A stretch of DNA of 51,516 bases from Fragilaria crotonensis. Lineage: Eukaryota > Bacillariophyta > Fragilariophyceae > Fragilariales > Fragilariaceae. The position numbers and the translations under genes are program-made. Positions within the stretch are counted from its first letter, which is position 1. Each line of letters begins with the position of its first letter. The notes beneath the pieces were generated by a model. That model had not been told where the DNA came from. It made no database searches and saw only the letters and a list, made by a program, of their open reading frames with translations. Positions 8,983 to 22,698 of the stretch are shown piece after piece. The stretch covers positions 1-51,516 of the forward strand of contig JAKSYS010000453.1 in NCBI GenBank assembly GCA_022925895.1. The letters are read 5' to 3'.

Positions 8983-11900
8983 TTACTGGCCATCTGTGGT
9001 CGCTAGCATGCGCTTCGCATTTTGCTGGTGCTCTATCACTTCTGCAAAAGCAGGATCGTCCCCTGATAGACCGGATTTCTTGTAAATGGCAAGGGCTTCA
9101 TCAAAGGTGCGAATAGCTTTGGCAAATTCGGCTTTCAGGGACTGGACAACACCAATTTGTGTGATAACGGCGCCCACCTCTTCTGAAAATGGGCCCAAAG
9201 TTGCACGGCGAATGCGAAGGCAAGTTTCAAGTGTGTCGATCGCGACCTGGTAGTCACGCCTTTTCTCGTATACCTGGCTGAGAGCAAAGTAAATGTCAGC
9301 AACCAAGGGGTGGTTCTCTCCAACTGCTTGGATGCGCCTTTCCTTGACTTGGTCCAGGAGCTGCACCGCCTCTGCAGAGCGACCCTGTCGGTTCAAGACA
9401 TTGGCAATTCGGCAGAGAGTGTTGTCGATCACATCGTCGTCTTGCGCGCGGACTACATGCAAAAGTACCAAGGCCCTTCGATAGGTCTTCATGGCCGAGC
9501 CATCATTGCCCGTATTGTCGAGGAATTTCGCCCAATCCAGCAGCGCCTCAGCATAGGCTTCATAATCACGTTCGACATCATAATCTCTCATCATGTCCGG
9601 TATAGGATTCGCTTTGAGTTTGACTTCGAAGATTGCAACAGCCTTTTCGTAGCAACTTCCGGCCTTCTTGCTGTCGTTCTTGGCATCCAAAATGTCGCCT
9701 AGTCTCGCCAAACATTTTGCAACTTTGACATGAGATTCTCCAAGTGACTGACGGTAAATTCGAATGGCATCGACGTAACACTGCGATGGATCCAGCTTCC
9801 CAGAAACTTGAAGACTTGCTTTGAGAGTTCCCGCCAGCTCGAACAGGGTATCCGCCACGAGAGTATTCTCTTGACCGATCGCGCTGGTTCGAATGCGTAA
9901 GCACTCGCTCAAACAATCTGAACCCAGCTCGAATTCTTCGCGTCTCTTGTGCGACGTGCCAAGTTTGAACAACACCTGCGCAACCGACAGGTGGTCTCGA
10001 CCGAGGTTCTTCTGACGGATTGGAAGCGCACCCTGGAAGTAGGAAATTGCCCCATCCCAGTCCTTGCGATACTCTGTTGGGAACAAAAGTTAGTTTTAAC
10101 GTGGCACAACTTACGATATCCAAGTAGATCCCGCGCAGCTTACCCAGAACACAGCCGATAAAGTACATGGAATCAGCGACGCTGGCATGGGTGTTCCCCC
10201 TCCGACTGCGGAAGATTTCGAGAGCGGCTTCGAGGCAAGGCCGTGCAGCTTCCAGATCCATCGTGGCGAGGAATATCTTCCCGATGACAAAGTATGAATC
10301 ACCGGTGGCTTCGTCGTGCTTCCCGAGTCGACTTTTCCGAATAGTCAGTGCTTGTTGCGCACAGCCTAGAGCCTCTTCTTCCTTACCCATTTCAAGGTGT
10401 AACTCTGACAGTCTTTGGAATGCACCAGCAGTGCCCAGGTGATCCATGCCAACCGTTTCCTTGTACATGTCTAGGGCTTGAGCAAGACGAGATAGCGCGT
10501 CGTTCTCCCGTCCTAGCTTTTCCAGCGCGTTTGCCTCAAAAACTAGGATATCTGCGATTTCCTTCGAACACTCGTTTTCAACTCCACTTCTTTCCTGGCG
10601 CTCTTTCCGAGCTCCTTCATATTGGACGAGTGCATCCTCTGCCTCGCCGCGAGCAAGCAATCTGTGTCCTCGCCCAACGACGGCATCCTCAATAATTGTT
10701 ACGTCAGGATCATTCATTTCTTTGCATAACAAGATAGCCTTGTCGTAACAAAAGAATGCTTTTGCATCGGCTTGCAAAGCGGAATGTGCAGTTCCCAAGT
10801 GCAAATAACATCGGGCAGTTTCTTCATTCTTGTCGTCCGTTAGATTGATACGGATGCGGAGCGATTCCTCGAAACAGCGCAGAGCTCTTCGGTAGTCCCT
10901 TCGGAACGTCTCGAGTGTGTACCCCAAGCTGTATAATGCTTTAGCAACGTCGATATGATCGTCACCATGCAACTTCTTGCGAATTCTGACGCACTCACGG
11001 AAGCAGCGCTCTGCTTCATCGCTGTCATCAAGACTTGCGTTGAGCTCTCCACTGAAATTAAGCAATGCAGCCATGGCACCATCTTCCTCAAATCTACGAA
11101 TCTGGAGTGCTTGGTCACACATCTTGATCGCCCCCTTCAGGTCACCTTTCATTCTGTAGACTTCGGCCATTTGTTGCATGGTGTCCGCCACCTCTACATG
11201 GTCATCGCCAAGCTGGGCGGTGGTGATAGTGAGTGCCCTAGCAAAACATTTCATAGCGCGCTCGCTATCTCCTGTCTCTTTCAAGCATACTCCCACGTTG
11301 AAGAGGGCGTTGGCAACGTTGAGGTGGTCCTCGCCATGATCTGCCTTGTACACCTGAATCGCTTCAGTAAATGAATTCAACGCTTGCTTGAATCTTTTGT
11401 GCATACTCTGCAACGATCCTTTCTGATGGTAGAGCTTACCCAGTCTCTCAGAATAAAGACCATTTTTGGCCATTGGAATGACGGCGTCGAAGCAAGCCAT
11501 GAGATTGCTAAATTCCGATTCCGTCATCTCTTCCTTCGATTGCACAGAGTCAAGGCCAATGCGGATTGCCTCGAGAAAGTGATCGGTGGCCTCCTTTGAA
11601 TTTCCAAGGTGGAGCGCAACGGTGCCCAAACATCGCTGAGTCTCACCAACTGCATCACCACTATCTCCAAAATTGATTAAACGCACCCGCAGAGCCTCGA
11701 CTAGGAATGCGCTTGCCTCTTGAAATTGCTCTAGCTCTGCTAAAGTAGCACCCTGGCAGTGCAATGATTCACCAAGGTCTGGATCGTCGACTTTCATGTG
11801 CTGCTGCCTGACTTGCAAGGCTAATTGGAAGCAGTCCCTAGCGGTTGGAAAGTCTTTCATTTCGAAGAGAATGCGACCCCTCGAGTGTATGCAAGTCGCG

Positions 11901-14900
11901 TATTCAAGGTCGTGTGGTCCATTGATTGCCAAGAATAGATCCTCAGCCTGCTTTACCAAGCGCAACGCATCGGTGAAAGACTTCTGAGCGAACTTCACCA
12001 ATCCGATCCTTGACACTACTAATGCTCTCATTTCGTCGCCTTTCTTGTCCATTCGGTTGAGAATAATAATACTCCGATCGTACCAGGCAAGCGCTTTATC
12101 GTATGATTTTTCCTCCTCGTTGACACGACCGAGGAGATAAGATGCATTCATCAACTCTTTACTGTCATCAGGTCCTTGCTCCAATAGTCTCATGGCAGAA
12201 AGGAGTGTCAGGCGCGCTTCTTGCAGTTGTTTGATTTGGAAAAGAGTCGATCCCATGTACTGCAAGGTTTCACCAAGTTTCTGCTCGTTGCGGTTCATGC
12301 TGGATTGGCGTTGAAGGCGTAGCGAGTCCTTGAGGCAGGTCAACGCATCCACATATTCTTGTTGTTCGAGATGCAGCTTCCCAAGGCGGAGCAGGAGATC
12401 TGCCTCACTCTCAGAATCGGTTTTATGAGATGACCGCGCCTTCCTTAAGCTCACAACTTCTTTGAAGTAGAACAGCGCCATCTCGGAATCCCCCAAAGCA
12501 GCATAGGCTCGCGACAGCATCTTCAGGGTCTCTTCAGTGTCGATGTGATTGTCGCCTAACTTTGCCCGTCGAATGTGCAATGACTCGCGGAGGCGACCGA
12601 TTGCCTTTTCAAGGCTGCCTCCCTTGAAGAGTATCGCTCCAATACGGTACTTTGCAAGAGCACTGATCAGGTGGTCGCTCCCGACGTGCTCGTCGATTAC
12701 CTTGATCGCAAGCTCGTTGCATAGCACCGCTTCAGCTTGCATGCCAAGGTTATCCATTACAGAACCCAACGCGACAACTATCGCAGCGTCGTCAACAAGG
12801 TATTCGCCATAGCATTTGTCGAAAAAAAGTGCGATAGCTTCGGCCAAAATCTTCAGATTCGTAGTCTTCTTTACTGAGCACGTGGTTTCATTAGCCAATT
12901 CGAAGCCGATGTGAAGCTTCAGAATTTGGTAAGCTTGTTGAAACCCGGCTGCTGCCTTTTCATTTTCGCCTTTCATCGTCTGAACCAGAGCCATATCGTG
13001 AAGAGCCCTGCCCAGATCGATGCTTTTCGGTCCGCCTGCTTCCTGGCGCTTCTTAATGCTTTCCTGGTAGCACCTCAAAGACTTCTCTATCTCAAAGCGG
13101 TCCCTATGAGTCTGGCCAATGCATTCAACGATGCGAGCAACCATCAATAGCTTTGAGTCTCCGCGAGTATCGATCATCCGCATGGCATCTTTGCAACTCT
13201 TCATCGAGGCATCATACATTCCTAGGGTGCGAAGCACTTCTCCCAGGCTGACGAGAGTGGATACCAGCGCCTCGTTTCCTTCTCCAGCGTCGCCTCTTCT
13301 ACTCTTCAGGGCATTGCTGTAACAGTTCAATGCTTTGTGCATGTCTGACCTGGATTGATGTATAATCCCAAGACTATGGTACGTGTCCGCAATGTGCTTT
13401 CCTTCGATCCCAGGAATGTCCTGAAACAAGCCCAGCGCATCCTCAAGGCTTGTCAAGGCGTCGTTGAATTCCCCAAGGTGATGGAGACAGTTTCCCAAGT
13501 TATGAAGATTTGAGGCAACGAGAAAGCGAGTATCTCCCGGCAATGAACGCTGAAGCACGATAGCATCCTGAAACAACAGTGATGCTTTCTGGTATTCTTT
13601 AATTTCCACAAGAACATTTGCGACCTTCGGTAAGACGAGAGACCTATCTATGTTGTACCTCGTAGGGTTCGCCTCAGACAGACGAAGTATGCATTCGTAG
13701 CATTTGATCAAGTCATGAAGGTCACGCTTTGCTCTCGACTTGGAGTCCTTTGACTTGATTCCATTTCGTCTCTCCTTCCTTTCGACCAGTTCAAAGATTC
13801 GGGTCGCCTCAGCAAGGCAATCCCACGCATCCTCCGGCTTCCGCAACGCGAAGTGAGTGACCCCCATACGCATAAAAACTCGACCCAACTCCCACGAGTC
13901 ATCTTCGAAACAATCAGAATCAACAGCCTCCTCGTAACACATTAAAGCGCGCTCATGCTCGCCGGTGCGTTCAAAAACTCTTCCTTCATCGACGAGCACT
14001 CTGGCCACCTCGATGCTCTTCGGTCCAAACCATCGCTTCTTGCGTTTCACTGCATCCTCGAAGAAACGGATGGCATTGTCATACTTCTCAAGCTCGTAAA
14101 ACGATGTGGCCATGGCGTGAAGAATGGCGCCGATGTCGTGATCGCTTTCGCCTCCGCGTGCTTCCTTCATCGCCACTGCCTTTTTGAAGCTTTCAAGAGC
14201 TAGCTGGTGATCGCCGAGCTTCTGTTCGATGATTCCCGTGTTTTCTAAGATGGAGATGATTTCCGGGCCTTTCGAATACTCGCTGGATTCTCGGATGGCA
14301 AGGGATTGCAGGTTGAAACTCTTTGCCTCATCATACTTCCCCATCTCACAGAGAACAATTGCAAGCTTGAAAGAAATGTCGGCGACTTCTGTGCTTACTA
14401 CCCCGCAGCTCTTCAGCTTTACATCGAGGGCCAATCTGAGGCAGCGCAACGAGTCCTCCAGACTTCCCACTTCACGCAAGACCGTTCCGAGTAGGAATGT
14501 CGCATCGGCGACAGAATCGTCCTTCTCGCCATGCACTTTCTTGCGAATGTGGACACACTCATTGAGAATCTTCACCGCTTCAAAATGGCTACCACTGTCG
14601 ACTAACGTCTGCGCAAGACCGAACATGGAATTCGAAACATCAATGTGGTCTGGACCCAGATAATTCATTCTTGTCTCAAGGGCTGCCCTATGCAGTTCCA
14701 GCGCTTCGTTGACGCAACCTGTCAAGCGAAGAACGTTCGCCAGGTTGTACTGAGTATCTGACTTGTCTTCAGTTTCGAGGTCTGCAGACTTGAGTTCTAG
14801 AGCTTCACGGAAAATTCTGACAGCGTGATCAATGTCGTTTCTCTTCGTGAGGATGATGCCGACATTGTGAAGCGCAGCAGCTCGTACCCCTTTGGCTCCA

Positions 14901-17900
14901 CTTTGGCCTTTGACGGCAGTGAGTGCTTTCTTAAAGAATGACAGCGCCTGCTCCTCGTCGGACATTTCATCGTAGACTGTACCAATGCTGCACAAACATG
15001 ATGCTACTTCGGTGTGATTCTCTCCTAGGTTCAGCTTAAACACATGAAGCGCTGCATAGGATAAGCAAGTTAGTAAAGTGCACTCAGAGAAAGTGGGGTC
15101 AGAGCAAAGTCGGATTCACGCACCTTCTGTAAAGAATCTAAGACCGTCAGAGTACTTCTTTTCCGCGACGTACAGCTGTCCGATGTTGTACAATGTGCGG
15201 GAGGTTTCAATGTTGTCGGCACCCAGCACCTCAGTTTTAATTCTCAGAGCCTCGGCGTAAAAGTGACGGGCTCTATCGGTCTGGTCCATTGACATGAAAA
15301 GCGCACCAATGTTGTTCTTGCTGTTTGCGACACTGAGTTCGTCACCTGTTTGCAAACGAATTCGGAGACTCTCTTCATAGCATTTTAGAGCCCGTCTCAC
15401 CTCGCCACGATTGCGATGGACATTTCCAACAGAGTTGAGGATATTGCTAAGTTCAACGTGATTCATACCCCAGATCTTTTTACCCAGGCGAAGTACTTCG
15501 CCGAAGCATTCGATCGATTTATCGTATTCACCGAGCTTGTCATGGGCTACTGCTTTCCGGTGAAGGCATTTTGCTACTGCGATTTCGTACTCGCCTTTCT
15601 TCCGGAGGAGACGGAGAGCTTCGTCAAACCACTCGAGTGCCAACGAATAATTGCTGTCCAGAAACTCAATGTTTCCAAGGCACACCATGTTTTCAGCCAA
15701 CTCAATGCTTTCATTTCCAAGTACTGCCACCGATATCACATGACACTCATGGTGGCAACCTCGTGCTAAACCAATCTGACCAAGCTCAACATGGATGTTG
15801 CCGAGATTAAAAAGGAGATCTGCGACACTCAGGTCTTCTGTGCCTTTGGTCTCACGTTGAAACTGAAGCACTCTATCCAAGGACTTCAGGGCCTTCTCAT
15901 ACTGTCCGAGGGCGGCCTGCGTATTTCCGATGTTGTGTACGACTTCCGAGATGGTGTCTTCTTTCTCAGGATTCTTGTCTTCCCGACGACGCAGCAACAC
16001 CAGGATCGATGAATATCCTTCCAAAAGGAGCTCATAGGTGTTGCATCCATCGACAACGACATCTTTCAGCGAATCTGGCGCTTTCTTCGCCTGCGTAGCG
16101 CCAACCTTTGTTGAAGGTCCCTGCATGATCTGGTTGACATCTTCGAGAATACTAACCGCTGATTGGAAGTGGTCTAATGCAACATCATCGTACGCACCCA
16201 AAGCCATCAACGAGCGGGCTAGCCGCAGATAAACTAACGCATCTTGCACGCGAGGAATGTAGTTGGCCCCATCAATCGAGTCCCCGATGTGAAGGGCCCG
16301 CTGTAAAGCACGCACACATCGCTTGTAGTCATGCCTATCCTGATAGACTGTCCCAATGTGCCTGAGGATCGCGGCAACTTTGATGCTGTCGTTCCCAAAA
16401 TGCTCACCGTAGACACGCAAACAAAATGCATAACATCGCAGAGCCTCTTCAGACTTCCCGGTTTTGTCGTACGACAATGCCAACTTCTCCATCGTGACTG
16501 CACTTGCCAGGGGTGTTAACCCAGCGCCTTGCTTTCTAGCCTGATTGGGTTCTTGTCGAAAGAAGGCATCGAATGCTTCGTTCGATGTCGCAGTTTCGAT
16601 CGCATCAAGTCCTCTAAATTTCAAGCTTTTCTCAAAATCTACCACAGCCCCTACAAAGTCTCCGAGTTCAAACCGATCTACTCCTAAGCCGTAGTACAAC
16701 TTCGCCTTCCATAAGTTCCTGACCGAAATGGCTATCTGAGTTGTTGATTTCTCCTGGCGTCCGTGGATTGATGACAGCTTTTCGGTCCATATGTCCATCA
16801 ACTCGATTGCGTTATTGAGACAAGCGCTGTCGGCGGCAAGATTCCCTTGGGATTCATGCACCCTGCCGATATCGTACATATTTTCAACTGTTTTCATTAC
16901 GACAGAGCCGATATCTTCGGTGCCGTCCAATTCTTTTCGCCAATCGTGAGATTTTGCGGTCTGAATTGGAGTCGGACCACCCTGGTTCAATTTCTCTAAA
17001 AACGACGTGCGAATGAAGAGAGCGTCGCTTAGTTGCTTGATTGCCTCATGCACCGTTGCATGTTTACTGCCGTTCGGTGATATTGCTCTTCTCCACAACG
17101 CCACACCAAGGCAGTTGGCTGTATTTGCAACATCCAAATGATCACCAAGTAAAGTCCTCCGGACCCGAAGCGCCTGCGAAAGGCATGAAATAGCTTCGTC
17201 CAACTTCTTATCATCCCTTCGCGAGACATCTTCGTCGGCCTCCTGGAGGTGCTGACGCAATCTTAAAAGTCCAAGGTGGTGCATACTCTGTGCAAAAGGC
17301 AAATTCATTTCACTTCGATGGAGGTTTCGAATCGCGACTGCGTCGCGTAGAAAACTCGTCGCCCCATCATCATCGGCGTAGGTGTACTCGTCTGGATTTG
17401 GTGCCTCGTCATGCATCAACACGGATGCCAGCGCTTCCATAACCTCTGCCGCTGCCAATGAATCTGGCCCTGAGGTCATCTTCGCGATTCGAAGCGACTC
17501 GACGAATGAGTCAATGGCCCGTTCTCTGGCCTTAAGGCTCGACTTCTCAGACCCTCCGTTGTAGATCTTTCTGTACACGTTGCCGAGGTTGAATAAAATG
17601 TTTCCAACAATGGCGTGTTCAGAGGTTCCAAGTCTCGCCTCTGTCAGCTCTCGGGCTTCCACAAAACATCGAATCGCGGAATCATACGTCCCGCGTTTGG
17701 CACTGAGATTTCCGAGTCTGAACAGAAGGTCCTCTCGAGTCAAACCTCCAACCGTGTGGATGGAATCTTGCTGATTTTGACCACCAAATTTCCACCAACT
17801 TGAGGCACCTTCACTGGTATTCTCAGTCGACTGTGTTATCATCGTCATCATCTGCTCATAGCAACTCAAAAGCATGCCATCCATTTCAGCTTGACTCACA

Positions 17901-20900
17901 CTCTCCAGGTGAGTTTCATCGTCGATGCGCAAGGAAAGTCTTGTTTCGAGATTCGTCGACTCCAAATATCTCATAGCTGTCTCGAAAGCGAGCTTCGCTT
18001 CATCAGCATTATTCTTTTGCGTACTAATCATCGCGATTCTCCTATGAGCATCTCCGACGCGAATGACCGAAACGACGAGGGACAGATCACTGAATCCAGT
18101 TATGGACCTTATGGGCTGGATGCCACCCTTCGGGGCAGAGAGGATTCGATGTGTGGTCGAGTAAACAATTTGAATAGCACCCTCCAGAAACCTACGTGCC
18201 CTGTCTATTTTCTGTTGTCCATGATATAATGTTCCCAGTGAAAGCATCACTGCCGCAAGAGCGCTATTGATCGAGATGTCAAGCTCAGCTTTCTTCTGAT
18301 CACCCTTTTGTTGGGCAGTTTTGAGCTCCAGACCATCGCCGCTTTGTTGCGGTAGAGACTGGCGGGCCTTGCGACGAGCAGCGATTGCTTCGAACAGTCT
18401 AAGTGACTCCCGGAAGTGAGCGGTTGCTGCTGTGAATTGGTTGTTGTAGAAATGCGACAACCCAAGTGCGTGTTCAGTGTAACCGGTGTCCATATCTAAA
18501 ATGTCCCACTCTTCTTCAGCCCTTCTATTCTGACCCGAGTCGGTGAATATTCTCCGCTTCTCCTCAAGTTGAGACAGCGACTTCTCAAACCAAGATATAG
18601 CATCTTCATTTCGCCCCATCCTGCAGAACGCTATACCGATTAGATGCATCAGTTCGCCCAAGGTGTCGACCCTCCGCGCTCGACATTCCTCAAACGTTTT
18701 CATGACTGCGCGAGACATTGACAAGTCACTACTTGCGATGAGCTCGTCCCCTGTTTTGCCTGTCAGCTTCAAGGCTTCCAACCAACAGTCGATCGCATAT
18801 TCGTAGTCACATCGTCGAAATAGGAGCTTGCCAAGTTTCATCAGGTCACGCATTAAGTCAAGACGCTGAAACCATTTGACAGCATCGTTTCCATCAACAT
18901 CGAAGTCCTTCACAGATCTCGGTGCAATCTGCTGGTGGTCTAGCTCACCATACAAAATTGCCTTTCTCATCGTTACCGCGTCCCGCGCAATTTCGATTGC
19001 TCGCCTCTCTACCTGTAGTCTAGTCAATCTAGGTTCATCAAGGGATTCGATGTCATACTCCTCCTCGTCGCCGTACAACATTGCTAATCGCCTCCGTGCG
19101 TAGGCTATCTTAAGAGAATTCAATTTTGCAAACAACACATCCACCAATTTGGAAAGTGAGTCACAAATGAATGGATCGTTTGGAGGGCGGACGATTACGG
19201 AGCCTCCAATGCTGTCTTGCGGCAGCTTGTCGTGGAGGACTGTAAGCGCCATTTGGTCAATTGACTTGGAAATACTATCGAAGGCAGCGTCATGTTCGCC
19301 GAGCTCGGACCGTGCAACACCCAAGCACTGCATCACCATTGCCATGTCTGCATTTTCGGCTGGTGACCCGAGCGCTACAACACCGTTGGAATTCAGACGA
19401 GCGCCAGATGGCAGTCGTCGTTTCATAAGGTCAAGGCACTCGGTAAAGCTGCGCGAGGCTTCTTTCCATTGCCTAAGCTCCATGTGAATAATGCCAACAC
19501 TCTGCAATGCATGGAGAACCGTGGGGTGCCCCCTCCCAACATGCCTAGTATAAAGAGCCAATGAGTCGTTGTACCACTTCAGCGCCAGGGGAAACTCAGA
19601 AAGCTTAGCCTCGTAACAGTAAGCCAGGGTTGTCAATGTGTCAGAAAGATACAATTCAATCGTGACCCTGGCCTCCTGAATGTGTTTCATTGCCTTAGTC
19701 TGGGCGGGGTCGAACTGCCGATCTACTCTTGTCAAGTTAGACGGAGAACCAAGGGGGTCATCGTCTTCGCGCTCAGCGGCTTCCTGTATCCTTGCGCGAT
19801 GTTTTTCTTTAATGGCACCTTCTACACGTCGAAGAACTTTAAGGGCGCCTTGAAAGGCACTCTGGGCCTCGAGATAGGCGTCAATCTCCAACTCCGTCAT
19901 CATATCATCGAAATTCGCCTTTTCCAAGACGGTGTCAACCGTACCCTTCTTGGTGACTCGTTCTTGCTCAAGCTTTCCAAGAGTGACACCCTGGAAATGT
20001 AATGAACGACCGATCTCCAAACAAATCGAAACTATTTGCGTGTGATCATGTTCGATTTGAAACGATGGATTGACTCTGATTTCTGTAATTTTCCAGTCAA
20101 TACCGTGAATGGTCTTGGAAGGCAAGAAGTCCGCGGAACGCATGTTCTCCTCGAGAACTGCGCTCAAACACCTTTGGATGGATCGATGCACATCTCGGAA
20201 GAATTTGTCCCAATGAGTTTCGTCGAAGGACTCTAAGCTGCACAGCTCTTTGAAAAGGGCATCCAGCTCGCCAATATGAACCATGACGCCAGTGTATATT
20301 CCTAGAACAACCAATCGGTTGCGAATGAGTCTCGCATCTCCAAAATATTGCGCCACTAACTCAAAGGAGGGGAAGGACAAGGTTTTCCAGCACGATCGAA
20401 TATAGAAATGAGGAAAGTAGCGAATCGCGTACATGTACGCGAGACTAGTATCACTTCGCGTGTCCAATCCCGCGGAAGTGAAATTCGAGACCGATATGGG
20501 ATCATCAGACATCGACGTATTCAGAAGTCCATTCAACAAGACTTCTTTAACAAAAGGGACAGTCCAGTCATTATTACTCCCAGGAAATGCCAGGCTTTGG
20601 AGCAGCTTCTCGATGCCCTCTCGTATACGCACTTCTTCTTCCGGACAATCAGGATCTGAAGTATCAATCGCATTATCATCATCCTCTTTTTTCTCCTCCG
20701 CATACATGTCACCATACAGTACTCTTTCGGTGTCCATTTTTCGCTGCCGATCGTCCGCTATTCCGTCGGTTCGCACGCGTTTTCCCTCACCTCCCTTGCT
20801 AGTTTTGTTAGCTGTCTCGGACTGCAACTCTACTTGGTAAGTTCGAAAGACACCCATCTCGGAGCTGAAGAGGACATGCATTATGTGTTCGACGAAATAG

Positions 20901-21697
20901 AAGAAGTTGTCGCCAATAGGCTGAGGACTTTCGATTGGTGAATCTGATTCATTAAGAAGCGCTTCCTCATCTGCGGCCTTGAGATTTCTTAGAACAACGG
21001 CAAAGAGCCGTCTAGCAACAGCCAGCGGGACGTAGGGGCTCATCTTTGTCGCCTCAGCATGAAGGTGGGAGCGCGGCTTTTCTCCAGAGGATTCCACAAC
21101 GTTGCCAAAAACCTGAATGTAGGCAGCGATGCAAGCAAGAAGCTGGTTTTGAAATTTCAAGATGTGCTCCTGATCCTTGTCGCTATCACCTACAGTCGCT
21201 TGCAGGAAAGCCATTTCCGCTTCGTCTGCCGTCGTTTCGTTGGCGTTCAGTCTAAACGGCCCCTTATACTGATAATTCCAATGGTTGCGAGATATGTCCC
21301 AAAGTCTTTCCTCCCAGTCTTCCTCTGCTTCGTCGTCCACCGAAACATCATCTTCGTCGACCAAGGGCTCCTTCTCGTCCGCCTCACCGACCTCTTTCGT
21401 TTCTTCTGATCCCTTGGCATCATCAAAATCGTCAACTACAAGCATGGATCCATTTTGAAAGATTGTGCTTGTGTCATTCTTCAAAAGTCCTTCTTCCTTC
21501 AAGAAATCTATCCACCATGGTTGAGGTTCCGACCTCAACGCTTCTTCGTTCGATCGAGGTACTGATCGACCCGGTGAATTTTCTTGGGTCTGGTCCTGCC
21601 TATGAAGACCCTCGTCGCAAGGTAAAGAGTCCATATCGCCAAGTGCGTTGGAATTTAACTCGAATGTAGCTGGGAGTCCCTTCGTTTCTTCCATCAT
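8983..21697 (-). CDS. giant tetratricopeptide-repeat (kinesin-light-chain-type TPR) protein
   Basis: Three exons (21697-15124, 15051-10144, 10073-8983) and two short introns give exactly 4,191 codons (4,190 residues). The start is a double ATG followed by EETKGLPATF. The first ~680 residues are not clearly repetitive; they hold an acidic stretch (about residues 75-150) and helical segments. From there to the end the protein is a nearly continuous array of ~42-residue KLC/TPR_12-type units, with the recurring pattern LG-DH--VA-TL--LG------YD-A---F-EAL-IR; typical segments are LGADNIETSRTLYNIGQLY and HGDDHIDVAKALYSLGYTL. If unbroken this is on the order of 70-85 repeats, forming a very long superhelix. 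No signal peptide, membrane segment or catalytic domain is visible. TPR arrays of this type mediate protein-protein binding (cargo adaptors, NPHP3-like ciliary proteins, NB-TPR proteins). The partner is unknown. The reading frame is intact over 12.6 kb. Confidence 0.92.
10074..10143 (-). other. intron 2 of the giant TPR gene
   Basis: A 70-nt intron with donor TTCTGG|GTAAGC and acceptor CCCAACAG|AGTATC. This pair gives FIGCVLEYRKDWDGAI, restoring correct TPR spacing. A nearer GTAAGT donor at 10114 would insert residues into the repeat and make an intron of only about 43 nt. Confidence 0.8.
15052..15123 (-). other. intron 1 of the giant TPR gene
   Basis: A 72-nt intron with donor CAGAAG|GTGCGT and acceptor CCTATGCAG|CGCTTC. 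Splicing restores FFTEALHVFKLNLGENH, a normal TPR unit. Confidence 0.88.
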
Positions 21698-22094
21698 CTT
21701 TCAAGGCTTGGAATCTCATGGAGTGTTTTGTTGTGGCATCGACGATACAGTAGGATGCTCGGGTCATGCGTCGAAAAAGGCTAATGTCTCACAAGAGAAC
21801 GAAATGTCCGACAAGAGACACTCTCTCTTGAGGACTGTAACGGTGTACTCCCAATTCCCAGTACTCGTATCATACGGTGCTGTGAAGGAGACTGATAGCA
21901 CAGATGACATTTTATGGTAACAGGTACAGTACTAGTACCAGGCGCAACTAGCTAGTACATACTCCAGTACCTTGTAGCACCATGTGCTCTACCGTAGACT
22001 ATGAATACTTGTAGGATGGCATTCAATCAATGAATCAATGTACGTGTACAGTGTACAAGTACCTGTGTACTGTACACTGTACTGTACCTCTACT
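21698..22094. other. intergenic region upstream of the giant TPR gene, ending at a retrotransposon target site
   Basis: About 400 bp that should include the TPR gene promoter. It is GTAC-rich from about 21,840 on. The last 5 bp (22090-22094, CTACT) are the left copy of the target duplication of the outer LTR element. Confidence 0.5.
22046..22082. repeat. perfect 11-bp inverted repeat
   Basis: GTACAGTGTAC (22046-22056) and its exact reverse complement GTACACTGTAC (22072-22082) flank a 15-nt loop. The hairpin lies 7 bp from the insertion site of the outer retrotransposon. Confidence 0.8.
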
Positions 22095-22687
22095 TGACAG
22101 TGTTCGTGTGATCGGTACACGAGTACTGGCCGACGGTAGACTTAAGGTTAGTAGGACCCAGAAGTCTAACGTTGGACTTGACGGGTGAGGAAGCGAACCT
22201 GACGGATCGTCCAGCTTTGGGCGATGGTGTTTTGTAGACATACACCATGGCGGTAGATTTGTTGATACAAGGATGTAGAAATGTAGATGCTAACTAGTAA
22301 AGGCCTTTACTGTTTTTGGTTTGTGGAAATTATGAGATGAATTGGAATGAAAAATGAAGGTGAGACTTGCAACATTAGTTGGAGTCTCACAAATGAAGTG
22401 TTGTCTTAGTCCCACTTCCTGAGTGGTGTTTGGGAAGTGTTGTCCATAGTAAAAAGAGTGTTGTTGAAGTTATCAACAACACTCATGATTTGAATTACTT
22501 AGGAAGTGAATTCAAATAGTTTTGTGTTGCAGATCAGTGGTACCAGGTTCTGATCCGTAGCATTCTACGGGAACGGGTCACGGACAGACTAAGAAAAATA
22601 ATGGACTGTCTATTGTATTACCGTATGGTATTTAACCTTACAGTAAGACGAGAGACAGTGTGACAGAGTGACGGTAGATTCCTAACA
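22095..22687 (-). repeat. 3' LTR of the outer copia element
   Basis: 593 bp, matching 40266-40859 throughout as far as I could compare by eye, except GGG here against GGGG in the right copy (near 22570 and 40741). It contains a conspicuous inverted repeat, GTGTTGTTGAAG...CAACAACAC, near 22460. Confidence 0.95.
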
Positions 22688-22697
22688 CCCCTCTTGG
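22688..22697 (-). other. polypurine tract of the outer element
   Basis: On the minus strand CCAAGAGGGG lies directly before the TGTTAG start of the 3' LTR, the expected position for the plus-strand primer. Confidence 0.75.
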
Positions 22698-22698
22698 A

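Noticed and set aside
10072..10114. A 43-nt intron in the TPR gene using the GTAAGT at 10114
   Set aside because: It requires an acceptor at GAG and inserts extra residues in the TPR unit; the GTAAGC donor at 10143 with a CAG acceptor gives a 70-nt intron and normal repeat spacing.
22450..22490. Inverted repeat in the LTR read as a terminator or an RNA gene
   Set aside because: It is an LTR-internal repeat present in both LTR copies; no evidence of a separate RNA gene.
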